Notes: a model not told the origin generated them from the sequence alone. Counted from the first letter of the stretch, positions 1 through 6,467 are shown. The stretch: 9,692 nucleotides of DNA from Paracoccus sp. (in: a-proteobacteria) (GCA_018056045.1 JAGPGI010000077.1:1-9692), one strand, 5' to 3'. Numbers and translations are program-made.

Positions 1-447
1 CTGGGCCATCTGGGTCAGTCGGCACTGGCCGCCGAGGCCTTTGGCATCGAGGCGGGCGACGCCCCCCATGTCGATCTGGCCGCCGAGCGCCGCAATGGCG
101 AATTCCTGCGCGCGCATCGCAAGCTGCTGAATGCGGCAACCGATCTCGCGGATGGCGGGCTGGCGCTGGCGGCCTTTGAAATGGCCGAAGGCGCCGGTCT
201 GGGCCTGACCTTGGAAAGCGGCGACATCGCCCAGCTTTTCGGCGAGGATCAGGCCCGCTATCTGGTGACCTGTTCGCAGGCGCAGGCCAAGGCGCTGCTC
301 GATGCGGCCAAGGGCGCGGGCGTTCCGGTCGCGGCACTGGGCCATTTCGGCGGCCAGACGGTTTCGCTGGGCGGCGACAGCGCCGATCTGGCGGCGCTCT
401 CCGGGCTGTATCGCGGGGCCTTCAAGGCCGCGCTGAACCTGCACTGA
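1..447 (+). CDS. purL: Phosphoribosylformylglycinamidine synthase II (PurL), C-terminal part
   Basis: The reading frame is open from the first base and stops with TGA at 445-447, so this is the last 148 residues of a protein of roughly 720-740 residues; the start lies outside the window. PurL performs the ATP-dependent conversion of FGAR to FGAM in cytoplasmic purine synthesis, using ammonia delivered by PurQ with PurS in the bacterial small-PurL type. The visible part fits the C-terminal AIRS-like domain: LGHLGQS at the start, a [14 protein letters not shown] segment, then the diagnostic [20 protein letters not shown] stretch, which matches the family pattern of H/T-D-x-S/A-D-G-G-L followed by an EMA helix. 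The end ([15 protein letters not shown]) resembles other PurL C-termini. Nothing is broken in the part seen. Identification is from recalled family sequence. Confidence 0.93.
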   Translation: MGHLGQSALAAEAFGIEAGDAPHVDLAAERRNGEFLRAHRKLLNAATDLADGGLALAAFEMAEGAGLGLTLESGDIAQLFGEDQARYLVTCSQAQAKALLDAAKGAGVPVAALGHFGGQTVSLGGDSADLAALSGLYRGAFKAALNLH

Positions 448-457
448 TCGCAATATC

Positions 458-484
458 GGCCGGGGGTCCGTCGGGCTCCCGGCC
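458..484 (+). terminator. Hairpin just after purL, possible terminator without a T-run
   Basis: The arm GGCCGGG (458-464) pairs with CCCGGCC (478-484). A G-T and a G-C pair can extend the stem inward (465-466 with 476-477). It begins 10 bases after the purL stop. No T-run follows, so it is at best a weak intrinsic terminator or a 3'-end stabilising hairpin. Confidence 0.4.
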
Positions 485-536
485 GGAACGCCTATACCTG
501 CCATGGCTGCGCATCGACGATGGCGCCGCTGGGGCT

Positions 537-555
537 TGCGGCCTTCACGGCCGCA
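537..555. other. Perfect 7-bp stem-loop in the purL-arsR gap
   Basis: TGCGGCC (537-543) and GGCCGCA (549-555) form a 7-bp stem with the 5-base loop TTCAC. No T-run follows on either strand. It may be a second, redundant terminator for purL or simply GC-rich inverted repeat sequence. Confidence 0.35.
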
Positions 556-664
556 GCCGGGATGGGCTGGCTCCCAAGTTCCCGCGCTCGGTTTTCCAAA
601 CAGGACGGCAGACCTGGTTATTGAAGAATGAGCCGCCGCAGAAAGGCCTGGGTTCGAATTCAGG

Positions 665-693
665 TTGACCAGACGTGTCGGATGCCTTATAAA
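665..693 (+). promoter_or_regulatory. Sigma70-type promoter of the ars operon
   Basis: A -35 box TTGACC (665-670) and a -10 box TATAAA (688-693) are separated by exactly 17 bp. This is close to the housekeeping consensus and much better than expected by chance in such GC-rich DNA. Transcription would begin near 700, giving a leader of about 20 bases before arsR. The last base of the -10 is also the first base of the operator palindrome, so a bound repressor would block RNA polymerase. Confidence 0.75.
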
Positions 694-716
694 TCAACGC
701 CTATTGAGGTGTTGAT
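693..716. promoter_or_regulatory. Probable ArsR operator (24-bp palindrome)
   Basis: The arms ATCAACGCCT (693-702) and AGGTGTTGAT (707-716) are inverted repeats with 9 of 10 positions complementary around the centre ATTG. The site begins at the -10 box, spans the expected transcription start, and ends 3 bases before the arsR ATG. The GAGG at 706-709 in its right half probably also serves as the arsR ribosome site. Size, symmetry and position fit autoregulation by an ArsR/SmtB dimer. Assignment to ArsR is inferred from position. Confidence 0.7.
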
Positions 717-719
717 CTA

Positions 720-1079
720 ATGAACGAAGATCAGGCGCTTTCCGCTTTCGCGGCACTGTCTCAGGAAACCCGTCTGCAGATCGTGCGCCTGTTGGTGCGC
801 TCGGGGCCGGAGGGCATGGCCGCCGGCGCGATCGGCGAGGCCCTGGGCGGCGCGACGACATCGCGGCTGTCCTTTCATCTGACACATCTCGAACATGCCG
901 GGCTGATCCGCTCCCGGCGCGAGGGGCGCTTCATCATCTACAGCGCCGTTTACCCGGCCTTGGCGGGGCTTGTCGGCTTCCTGATGCGCGACTGCTGCCA
1001 AGGCCACCCCGAAATCTGCGCCCCCGCCGTCGCCGCGCTCGATTGCGCCTGTGAACCAACCTCGACCCCAGGGGGCTGA
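720..1079 (+). CDS. arsR: ArsR-family arsenic-responsive repressor
   Basis: This is a 119-residue winged-helix repressor that should bind its own promoter and leave it when As(III) or Sb(III) binds. The N-terminal helices (residues 3-40, with SQETRLQIVRLLV) are typical ArsR. The recognition helix region is about 45-63 (TTSRLSFHLTHLEHAGLI) and the wing about 64-75 (RSRREGRFIIYS). The usual E. coli-type metalloid cysteines near the recognition helix are absent. Instead there is a C-terminal CCQGHPEIC motif with Cys92, Cys93 and Cys100, much like the Acidithiobacillus ferrooxidans ArsR type with its C-terminal Cys trio. Two further cysteines (109 and 111) lie near the end. The ATG at 720 follows GAGG at 706-709. 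The gene is first in the operon, 2 bp before arsC. Family assignment is firm; the ligand is inferred from the motif and neighbours. Confidence 0.93.
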   Translation: MNEDQALSAFAALSQETRLQIVRLLVRSGPEGMAAGAIGEALGGATTSRLSFHLTHLEHAGLIRSRREGRFIIYSAVYPALAGLVGFLMRDCCQGHPEICAPAVAALDCACEPTSTPGG

Positions 1080-1081
1080 GC

Positions 1082-1507
1082 ATGGATGTCGTCATCTACC
1101 ACAATCCCGACTGCGGGACCTCGCGCAACACGCTGGCGATGATCCGCAATGCCGGCATTGAGCCGCATATCATCGAGTATCTGAAATCCCCGCCATCGCG
1201 CCGGTTGCTGGAACAGCTCATTGTCCGCATGGGGATCGCGCCGCGCGATCTTTTGCGGGAAAAAGCCACCCCCTATGCCGAACTCGGTCTGGACGATCCC
1301 GCGCTGAGCAACGCAGCGCTGATCGATGCGATGATGGCGCATCCGATCCTGATCAACCGCCCCATCGTGGTCAGCCCGCAGGGTGTGCGGCTTTGCCGGC
1401 CCTCGGAACGGGTTCTGGACCTGCTGCCGCAACAGCAAGCCGCCTTCAGCAAGGAAGATGGCGAAGAGGTCGTGGATGGGCAGGGCAACCGCATCCGCTC
1501 GGCCTGA
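1082..1507 (+). CDS. arsC: Arsenate reductase, glutaredoxin-dependent type
   Basis: This protein of 141 residues, the same length as plasmid R773 ArsC, reduces arsenate to arsenite in the cytoplasm using glutathione and glutaredoxin. The motif [12 protein letters not shown] (residues 7-18) carries the catalytic Cys11. The three arginines known to position the substrate in R773 ArsC (60, 94, 107) are present one position earlier: Arg59 in LLREK, Arg93 in INRPIV and Arg106 in LCRPSE. The ATG lies 2 bp after the arsR stop, with a GGGGG stretch just upstream overlapping the end of arsR, so the two are probably translationally coupled. Its product, arsenite, would normally be exported by the next gene's pump, but that gene is broken. 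It looks intact and functional. Confidence 0.95.
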   Translation: MDVVIYHNPDCGTSRNTLAMIRNAGIEPHIIEYLKSPPSRRLLEQLIVRMGIAPRDLLREKATPYAELGLDDPALSNAALIDAMMAHPILINRPIVVSPQGVRLCRPSERVLDLLPQQQAAFSKEDGEEVVDGQGNRIRSA

Positions 1508-1523
1508 GCCAAAGGAAGCCGTC

Positions 1524-2081
1524 ATGATCAGCCAGAGTCCCGCCCGCCGGCTTTCGTTTCTCGACCGATATCCGGCGCTCTGGATCTTTGCGGCCATGGC
1601 GCCCGGCCCTTTTCCTGACCCGCCGGCTGCTGATCGTGCGCAAGGGGGATCGCTGGTATCGCGACGTCTTCCCGCCGAAGATCAGCCCGATCACGCTGGT
1701 CGCGCTGCTCTTCACCATTGTCGCCATGTTCGGCCTCAAGGGCGGCGATGTCCCGCGCCTGCCGTTCGACGCGGTCAGGATCGCCATTCCGCTGATGCTG
1801 TATTTTGCCATCCAGTTCATGGTCGGCTTTGCCATGGGGCGGCTGATCGCCCGCGACCATCCGCGCATCACGGCCATCGCCTTCACGGCGGCGGGCAACA
1901 ATTCGAACTGGCCATTGCCGTCGCCATCGCCGCCTATGGTCTTGCCTCGCCGGTCGCTTTCGCCGTGGTCATCGGGCCGCTGGTCAAGGTGCCGGTGCTG
2001 ATCTTGCTGGTCAATGTCGCGCTTCGCCTCAGGCCGCACTGGTTTCCCGTCGACGCCCCATTGCAGGAGGCCCGCGCATGA
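1524..2081 (+). pseudogene. acr3: Arsenite efflux permease Acr3, broken (internal deletion and frameshift)
   Basis: The gene starts at ATG 1524 after AAGGAAG (1512-1518) with an Acr3-like N-terminus ([17 protein letters not shown]). From about 1600 the Acr3 match continues in another frame, from FLTRRLLIV through [22 protein letters not shown] and [16 protein letters not shown] to FTAAGNN near 1899. It then returns to the first frame as [20 protein letters not shown] and [21 protein letters not shown], ending at 2081. Acr3 proteins usually have about 340-390 residues and ten membrane helices. Here some 190-200 residues after helix 1 are missing, including the helix 4 region with the essential cysteine, while the conserved Glu of helix 9 (in FELA) remains. 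At 1899-1906 the DNA reads AACAATTCGAA where AACAATTTCGAA would keep frame, so one T appears lost. The two losses cancel, leaving an open 185-codon frame with a scrambled middle. It should not export arsenite. Confidence 0.88.
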
Positions 2082-2785
2082 TCCCCGACCTGCCGAACCT
2101 GTCGCCAGTGGCCGTGATGCCAGTCGACATCCCCGCCGTCCCGCGCGCGGCCCATCCGCCGCGCATCCTGCTGCTCTACGGCTCGTTGCGCGAACGATCC
2201 TATAGCCGCTTCGCCACCTTCGAGGCCGAACGCCTGCTGCGCCATTTCGGCTGCGAGACCCGCGTGTTTCACGCCAACGGCCTGCCGCTGCCCGAGGACG
2301 CCGACCCGTCGCACCCCAAGGTGCAGGAGTTGCGCGAGCTGTGCCTGTGGTCCGAGGGGCAGGTCTGGACCAGCCCCGAACGTCACGGCGCGATGACCGG
2401 CGTGATGAAGTCGCAGATCGACTGGATCCCGCTCTCGATGGGCGCGATCCGGCCGACCCAGGGCCGCACGCTTGCCGTCATGCAGGTCTCGGGCGGATCG
2501 CAAAGCTTCAATGCCGTGAACCAGATGCGCATCCTTGGCCGCTGGATGCGGATGGTGACGATCCCGAACCAGTCCTCGGTCGCAATGGCCTGGCAGGAAT
2601 TCGACGCGGCCGGGCGGATGAGACCGTCAAGCTATTACGACCGCATCGTCGACGTAATGGAGGAGCTGGTGAAGTTCACCCTGTTGACCCGCGATCTGTC
2701 GGGCTTTCTGACCGACCGCTATAGCGAGCGGAAGGAAACCGCGGCAAAGCTTGAGGCGCGGGTGAACCTGAAAGATGCGACCTAG
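2078..2785 (+). CDS. arsH: ArsH, NADPH-dependent FMN reductase / organoarsenical oxidase
   Basis: This 235-residue flavodoxin-like protein fits the ArsH family in length and motifs. The FMN phosphate-binding loop is [10 protein letters not shown] (residues 35-44). Other conserved blocks are [21 protein letters not shown] (100-120) and the [24 protein letters not shown] region (136-159), typical of ArsH tetramers. Characterised ArsH proteins oxidise trivalent methyl- and aryl-arsenicals to less toxic pentavalent forms with NADPH and FMN; some have quinone or ferric reductase activity. The ATG overlaps the acr3 stop codon (ATGA, 2078-2081), and a strong AGGAGG lies at 2065-2070 with 7-base spacing. 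It can therefore be translated by itself or by coupling to the broken acr3 frame. It is the last gene of the ars operon, convergent with the binding-protein gene downstream. No defect is visible. Confidence 0.94.
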   Translation: MIPDLPNLSPVAVMPVDIPAVPRAAHPPRILLLYGSLRERSYSRFATFEAERLLRHFGCETRVFHANGLPLPEDADPSHPKVQELRELCLWSEGQVWTSPERHGAMTGVMKSQIDWIPLSMGAIRPTQGRTLAVMQVSGGSQSFNAVNQMRILGRWMRMVTIPNQSSVAMAWQEFDAAGRMRPSSYYDRIVDVMEELVKFTLLTRDLSGFLTDRYSERKETAAKLEARVNLKDAT

Positions 2786-2812
2786 CCAGAACGCGCCGCT
2801 GCTGGCCAGCGC

Positions 2813-2831
2813 CCGGCAGAAACCCTGCCGG
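2813..2831. terminator. Hairpin between convergent arsH and the binding-protein gene
   Basis: CCGGCAG (2813-2819) and CTGCCGG (2825-2831) form a perfect 7-bp stem with a 5-base loop, 28 bases after the arsH stop. A weaker inverted repeat, GTGCGG/CCGCAC (2843-2848 and 2859-2864), follows immediately, just beyond the end of the opposite gene. Neither has a T-run. Position between convergent genes suggests a bidirectional terminator or mRNA 3'-end structure. Confidence 0.45.
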
Positions 2832-2865
2832 ACCTCGCCGGGGTGCGGCACGCCCTGCCCGCACA

Positions 2866-3942
2866 TCAGCTCAGGCTGAGCCATGCGCTGAAGCGCTCGG
2901 CCAGTTCCGCCTCGTGATCGACCCAGAACTCGTATGATGATGCAAGCGCATTCGTCATGTTATCGGGGTTCGTCGGCATATGCGGCGCCATCTCGGTCTT
3001 GCCGTCCTGATAAAGACCGACAAGCCCGGCAGAGGATTTTCGCGCCGGGCCATAGCTGATCCATTTCGCCTGATCTGCCAGCCGCTGGGTGTCGGTGGCG
3101 AACTTGATGAACTCCAGCGCCTGCTCCTGCTTGCCCGCACCCTTCGGAATGACGAACAGGTTATATTCATAGACCTGCCCGTCCCAGACGATCTCGAAGG
3201 GCTTGCCCTCGGCGATCGCGGCGCCGAAGATCCGGCCATTATAGGCCATGCTCATCGCCACCTCGCCATCGGCCATGAGCTGGGGCGGCTGCGCACCCGT
3301 TTCCCACCAGACGATATCCTTCTTGATGCTGTCGAGTTTCGCGAAGGCCCGATCGACGCCCTCGGGCGTTTTCAGAACCGCATAGACCTGATCGGCCGGC
3401 ACGCCGTCGCCCATCAGCGCCATTTCCAGCACCGCCTTGGGCACTTTCTTGATACCGCGCTTGCCGGGAAATTTCCCGGTGTCGAAAAAATCGACGATGG
3501 TCTGCGGCTGGGCATCGGGGAATTTTGTCCGGTCATAGGCAAAGACCGTCGAGAAGACGATGGAGCCGACCGCGCAATCTGAAAGCCCCTGCGGCAGGAA
3601 GTCATCGCTGGCGGGGGTGCCGTCGGGCGCGGGCGGCAGGATCGCCGGGTCGATCGGCTCGAGCAGCCCTTCGTCGCACAGCCGGATCGCATCGGCATAT
3701 TCGACATCAGCCACATTGGTGGTGACATTGCCTGCCTCGACCTGCGCCTTGAGCGGGATCGCCGGGTTGTCGCTGTCAAGCGCGACGACCTTGATCCCGG
3801 TCCGGGCGGTGAAAGGCTTGTGATAGGCCTCGACCTGGCTCTGGCCATAGGTGCCGCCCCAGGACATGACGGTGATCTCCTCCGCCATGGCCGTGGTGGC
3901 GAAAAGCGTCATCGCCGTGGTGAAGATGATCTTTCTGTTCAT
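2866..3942 (-). CDS. Periplasmic ABC transporter substrate-binding protein (PotD/SBP_bac_8-like)
   Basis: This 358-residue exported protein has a signal peptide: MNRKIIFTTA, a hydrophobic core, and an AMA|EE cleavage site after residue 20. The mature protein opens with ITVMSWGGTYGQSQVEAY, the usual start of spermidine/putrescine-type binding proteins. Later landmarks are YADAIRLCDEGLLEPID (82-98), FSTVFAYD (130-137), the MADGEVAMSMAYNGR region (223-237) and EQALEFIKFATD (273-284). Cys89 and Cys123 could form a disulphide. It captures a solute in the periplasm for an inner-membrane importer. The real ligand is unknown; its position 168 bp downstream of creatinase on the same strand suggests creatine or a related guanidino compound, which is inference. 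AGGAGAG (3949-3955, read on the minus strand) precedes the ATG. No permease or ATPase gene follows, since arsH is convergent. Confidence 0.88.
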   Translation of the reverse strand: MNRKIIFTTAMTLFATTAMAEEITVMSWGGTYGQSQVEAYHKPFTARTGIKVVALDSDNPAIPLKAQVEAGNVTTNVADVEYADAIRLCDEGLLEPIDPAILPPAPDGTPASDDFLPQGLSDCAVGSIVFSTVFAYDRTKFPDAQPQTIVDFFDTGKFPGKRGIKKVPKAVLEMALMGDGVPADQVYAVLKTPEGVDRAFAKLDSIKKDIVWWETGAQPPQLMADGEVAMSMAYNGRIFGAAIAEGKPFEIVWDGQVYEYNLFVIPKGAGKQEQALEFIKFATDTQRLADQAKWISYGPARKSSAGLVGLYQDGKTEMAPHMPTNPDNMTNALASSYEFWVDHEAELAERFSAWLSLS

Positions 3943-4046
3943 GCTTGGCTCTCCTGTTGGCTGTTATTGTTTTGACATCCACCGCCCGCCGCGACCCGAG
4001 CAGTCCCTGCCCATGTCGCGCAGATTGATCGGTGAAGTGATGGCGC

Positions 4047-4100
4047 CCCGGGCTCGCGCCGGGACACCCGACGATGCCGCCGTCAAATTCGTGGCGGCAT
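4047..4100 (-). other. Two hairpins between creatinase and binding-protein genes
   Basis: ATGCCGCC (4074-4081) and GGCGGCAT (4093-4100) form a perfect 8-bp stem with an 11-base loop, starting about 10 bases past the creatinase stop. A second stem, CCCGG (4047-4051) with CCGGG (4059-4063), follows in the transcript. No T-run is seen. In the minus-strand transcript they could partly end transcription or protect one of the two cistrons from decay. The remaining roughly 90 bases before the binding-protein start show a ribosome site but no promoter I can defend. Confidence 0.45.
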
Positions 4101-4110
4101 GGATGCAGGC

Positions 4111-5340
4111 TCAGGCGGCCTTGGCCTTGCCCTTCACGATCAGATGCTCGGGGCCATAGGGAAAGCCGGTGATGTTGCGATTGCCGGTCTCTTCGATCAC
4201 CAGAATATCGTGCTCGCGATAGCCACCGGCACCGGGCTGGCCCTCGGGAATGGTGATCATCGGCTCCATCGAGACGACCATGCCGGGTTCAAGAACCGTC
4301 TCGCAATCCTCGCGCAGTTCCAGCCCGGCCTCGCGCCCATAATAATGCGACAGCACGCCAAAGCTGTGGCCATAGCCAAAGCTGCGATATTGCAGCAGGT
4401 TCTCGGCCGCATAGAGCTCATTCAGCTCGGCGGCGATCTCCGAGCATTTCGCGCCCGGCACCAGCAGCTCCTTGCCGCGATCATGAACCTTGCAGTTGAA
4501 TTCCCACAGCCGGATATGCGCATCGCTGGCATGTTCGGCAAAGAGCGTGCGCTCCAGTGCGACGTAATAGCCCGCGACCATCGGGAAACAGTTCAGCGAC
4601 AGGATATCTCCGGCCTGAATTTTGCGGCTGGTGACCGGGTTATGGGCGCCGTCGGTGTTGATCCCCGACTGGAACCAGGTCCAGGTATCCAGCAACTCGC
4701 CCTCGGGCCAGGTCCGGGCGATCTCGCGGACCATGCTCGCGGTCGAGTGCAGCGCGATCTCATGCTCGGGCACGCCGGCGGCCGTCGCCTCGACGCAGGC
4801 GGCCCCGCCGATATCGGCGATCCGGGTCATCTTGGTGATATGGGCGATCTCCTCGGCCGACTTGATCATCCGCAACCGCATGGCCGGGGCGGCGATATCG
4901 ACGAAGGCGACATTCGGAAACTCGGCCTTCAGCAGCGCCAGCAGGTCGATATTGACGTGGTCGAATTCGATCCCGATGCGCCGCGCGCCACCGATGATCT
5001 GGCGAATGGCGTGGAAGTAATTGTCCTTCTGCCAGTCGGTATAGGTCAGGTTGCTGCCATGGGTCCGCCGCCAGGGCTGGCCACCATCGATGCCGGCACT
5101 GATCGAGGTCGCATTGTCCTGATCGACAAAGAAGCCATAGCGCCGCCCGAACTGGCAATACATGAAGTCGGCATAGTAGTTGATGTTGTGATAGGACGTG
5201 AACAGCGCCGCATCGACATCGTTGTCGACCATGTGCCGACGGATCGCGTCCAGCCGGCGCCGCATCTCGCCCGCTGAGAATGTGCCCTTGGCCTTGTCGC
5301 CATTGCCGGCAAAGTTCTGAAGTCTCTCGCGCTCCGTCAT
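4111..5340 (-). CDS. Creatinase (creatine amidinohydrolase)
   Basis: This 409-residue cytoplasmic enzyme hydrolyses creatine to sarcosine and urea (EC 3.5.3.3). It matches my recollection of Pseudomonas putida creatinase (403 residues) along its whole length, with long identical blocks such as FTSYHNINYY (47-56), IDGGQPWRRT (84-93), DTWTWFQSGINTDGAHNP (218-235) and FGYGHSFG (321-328). The fold is the M24 pita-bread fold with an N-terminal creatinase domain, but creatinase is metal-independent. The known catalytic residues are present: His233 (His232 in P. putida), Glu263 (Glu262) and Glu359 (Glu358). So are the carboxylate-binding arginines, Arg66 (Arg64) and Arg336 (Arg335). The start is set by AGGAGGG (5345-5351, minus strand) four bases before ATG. 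It is divergent from a LysR gene and upstream of a binding-protein gene. Alternative M24 peptidase roles are unlikely given these residues. Confidence 0.95.
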   Translation of the reverse strand: MTERERLQNFAGNGDKAKGTFSAGEMRRRLDAIRRHMVDNDVDAALFTSYHNINYYADFMYCQFGRRYGFFVDQDNATSISAGIDGGQPWRRTHGSNLTYTDWQKDNYFHAIRQIIGGARRIGIEFDHVNIDLLALLKAEFPNVAFVDIAAPAMRLRMIKSAEEIAHITKMTRIADIGGAACVEATAAGVPEHEIALHSTASMVREIARTWPEGELLDTWTWFQSGINTDGAHNPVTSRKIQAGDILSLNCFPMVAGYYVALERTLFAEHASDAHIRLWEFNCKVHDRGKELLVPGAKCSEIAAELNELYAAENLLQYRSFGYGHSFGVLSHYYGREAGLELREDCETVLEPGMVVSMEPMITIPEGQPGAGGYREHDILVIEETGNRNITGFPYGPEHLIVKGKAKAA

Positions 5341-5369
5341 CGAGCCCTCCTCGCTTTATATTTCCTGCA

Positions 5370-5398
5370 TATTGAAGGTTTCGAGTTGCTGGCGTCAA
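5370..5398 (-). promoter_or_regulatory. Possible creatinase promoter
   Basis: Read on the minus strand, TTGACG (5393-5398) is followed after 17 bp by TCAATA (5370-5375), or after 18 bp by CAATAT. The -35 is good and the -10 poor, as expected for a promoter that needs an activator. It lies 30 bp upstream of the creatinase ATG and overlaps the candidate lysR -35, so the divergent promoters would interfere with each other. Confidence 0.4.
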
Positions 5399-5413
5399 AA
5401 GAGGTTTTATAAT
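5386..5413 (+). promoter_or_regulatory. Probable lysR promoter
   Basis: A perfect -10 TATAAT (5408-5413) is preceded after 16 bp by TTGCTG (5386-5391). The start point would be near 5420, about 25 bases before the LysR ATG. No well-placed ribosome site is seen: GAGG at 5441-5444 is only one base from ATG, so translation may be weak. Confidence 0.5.
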
Positions 5414-5445
5414 CTGGCGATTAGGTTTTCTTATGATTTCGAGGC

Positions 5446-6345
5446 ATGACCCAACCGCCGCTGAACGCCCTTCGCGCCTTTGAGGCTGTGGCCCGGACCG
5501 GCAGTTTCCGGGCTGCGGCCGACAGCCTGTTCGTCACACAGCCCGCGGTCAGCCATCAGATAAAGCATCTGGAACAATGGATTGGCGCGCCGCTCTTTGA
5601 CCGGGGCGGCCGGGTGTCGGTGTTGTTGCCGCGCGGGGAGTCGCTGGCACGCGACCTGACCATGGCCTTCGACGCCATCGACGCGGCATGTCGTCGGGCG
5701 CGGCCCGCCGCATCGGATGCGGCGCTGGTCGTGGCCGCCATCCCCTCGGTGGCGATCTGCTGGCTGATCCCGCGACTGCCACGCTTTCGGGCACAGCATC
5801 CCGACATCCAGTTGCGGGTGATCTATGCCCATCACGGTCATGACATCGACTTCATGACCACCGACCTTGCATTCAGCTTTGGCGATTCGTGTCCGGCTGG
5901 CGATGGCATCTCGTCCGAGCCATTCCTGTCCGGGCGCAGCGTTCCGGTGGCAAGCCCGGCGTTGATCGGATCGGCGCCGGCGCAACTGTCGTCACGATGG
6001 TTGCTCAAGGTGGGGCTTTTGCATGACAACGACCCGTCCGGCTGGCAGACTTGGCTGGACCGCGCCGGCCAGAATGTGCCCGATCGGCTGCCGGGCGCGG
6101 TTTTCGAGGATTTCAACCTGCTGCGCGCCGCGGCCCTTGCCGGACAGGGCGTTGCCCTGTGCTCACTGGCGATGATCCGGCCGGATCTGGCCGAAGGGCG
6201 GCTGATCCAGCTTTCCGACATCTCGGTACTTGAGAGCTTAGACTATTACCTGACGCAATCCAGCCTGACCCCGACCGATGCGGCGCGGCGCCGGGCGCGT
6301 CAGGCCTTCCTGTCATGGATCAGGTCCGAGCAGGCCAGGGGCTGA
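5446..6345 (+). CDS. LysR-family regulator, GcvA-like, probable regulator of creatinase
   Basis: This 299-residue protein has a standard LysR layout. The winged helix-turn-helix is at residues 5-63, beginning PPLNALRAFEAVARTGSF, with the recognition helix in VTQPAVSHQIKHLEQW (30-45). A linker helix follows to about 85, then a periplasmic-binding-protein-like effector domain from about 92 to 290, starting with ALVVAAIPSVAICWLIPRL. The opening PPLNALRAFEA is typical of the GcvA subgroup. It is divergently transcribed from the creatinase gene with only 105 bp between start codons, the classic arrangement for a LysR regulator and its target. Creatine or a product as effector is inference. Other weak ribosome-site cases aside, this ATG fits the family N-terminus well. 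It ends convergently with the HlyD gene. Confidence 0.9.
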   Translation: MTQPPLNALRAFEAVARTGSFRAAADSLFVTQPAVSHQIKHLEQWIGAPLFDRGGRVSVLLPRGESLARDLTMAFDAIDAACRRARPAASDAALVVAAIPSVAICWLIPRLPRFRAQHPDIQLRVIYAHHGHDIDFMTTDLAFSFGDSCPAGDGISSEPFLSGRSVPVASPALIGSAPAQLSSRWLLKVGLLHDNDPSGWQTWLDRAGQNVPDRLPGAVFEDFNLLRAAALAGQGVALCSLAMIRPDLAEGRLIQLSDISVLESLDYYLTQSSLTPTDAARRRARQAFLSWIRSEQARG

Positions 6346-6417
6346 GGCCGCCGCCATCCCCGACAGGCCAAGATCACGGGCGCCGGTTCATTCCCTGTGT
6401 GCAAGCCTCCAAGGACA

Positions 6418-6445
6418 GGCAGGGGGGCGTCGTCGCGCCCCTGCC
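6418..6445. terminator. GC-rich hairpin downstream of lysR
   Basis: GGCAGGGG (6418-6425) pairs perfectly with CCCCTGCC (6438-6445). Two further C-G pairs are possible inside with a GG bulge. It lies 72 bases after the LysR stop in the convergent gap. There is no T-run, so it is probably a partial or factor-assisted terminator. Confidence 0.5.
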
Positions 6446-6467
6446 CGCCTTGAAGCTCGCCCGGCCA

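Larger units (their letters stand above)
448..719. other. Non-coding gap between purL and arsR
   Basis: No convincing gene was found in this 272-bp stretch. The only small ORF noted (503-631, 42 codons) is rich in Arg, Trp and Pro and has no ribosome site, so I do not call it. The gap holds two GC-rich hairpins (458-484 and 537-555), an 18-bp imperfect palindrome (647-664), and the ars promoter and operator (665-716). Confidence 0.7.

Noticed and set aside
503..631. A 42-codon ORF in the purL-arsR gap
   Set aside because: No ribosome site, biased Arg/Trp/Pro composition, spans a hairpin, and no resemblance to a known family.
590..673. A possible tRNA ending in GGTTCGAATTCAGGTTGACCA
   Set aside because: No matching 5' acceptor strand, D-arm or anticodon arm could be built; the T-stem pairs only with wobble and mismatch. 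Kept only as a possible remnant.
1588..2001. A separate membrane protein gene starting at TTG 1588
   Set aside because: It is the middle section of acr3 in its shifted frame; its end after AGNN is nonsense while the Acr3 match continues in the other frame.
4099..5277. A 392-codon open frame on the plus strand opposite creatinase
   Set aside because: It mirrors the creatinase gene almost exactly; creatinase has full active-site motifs and a ribosome site, whereas this frame has neither.
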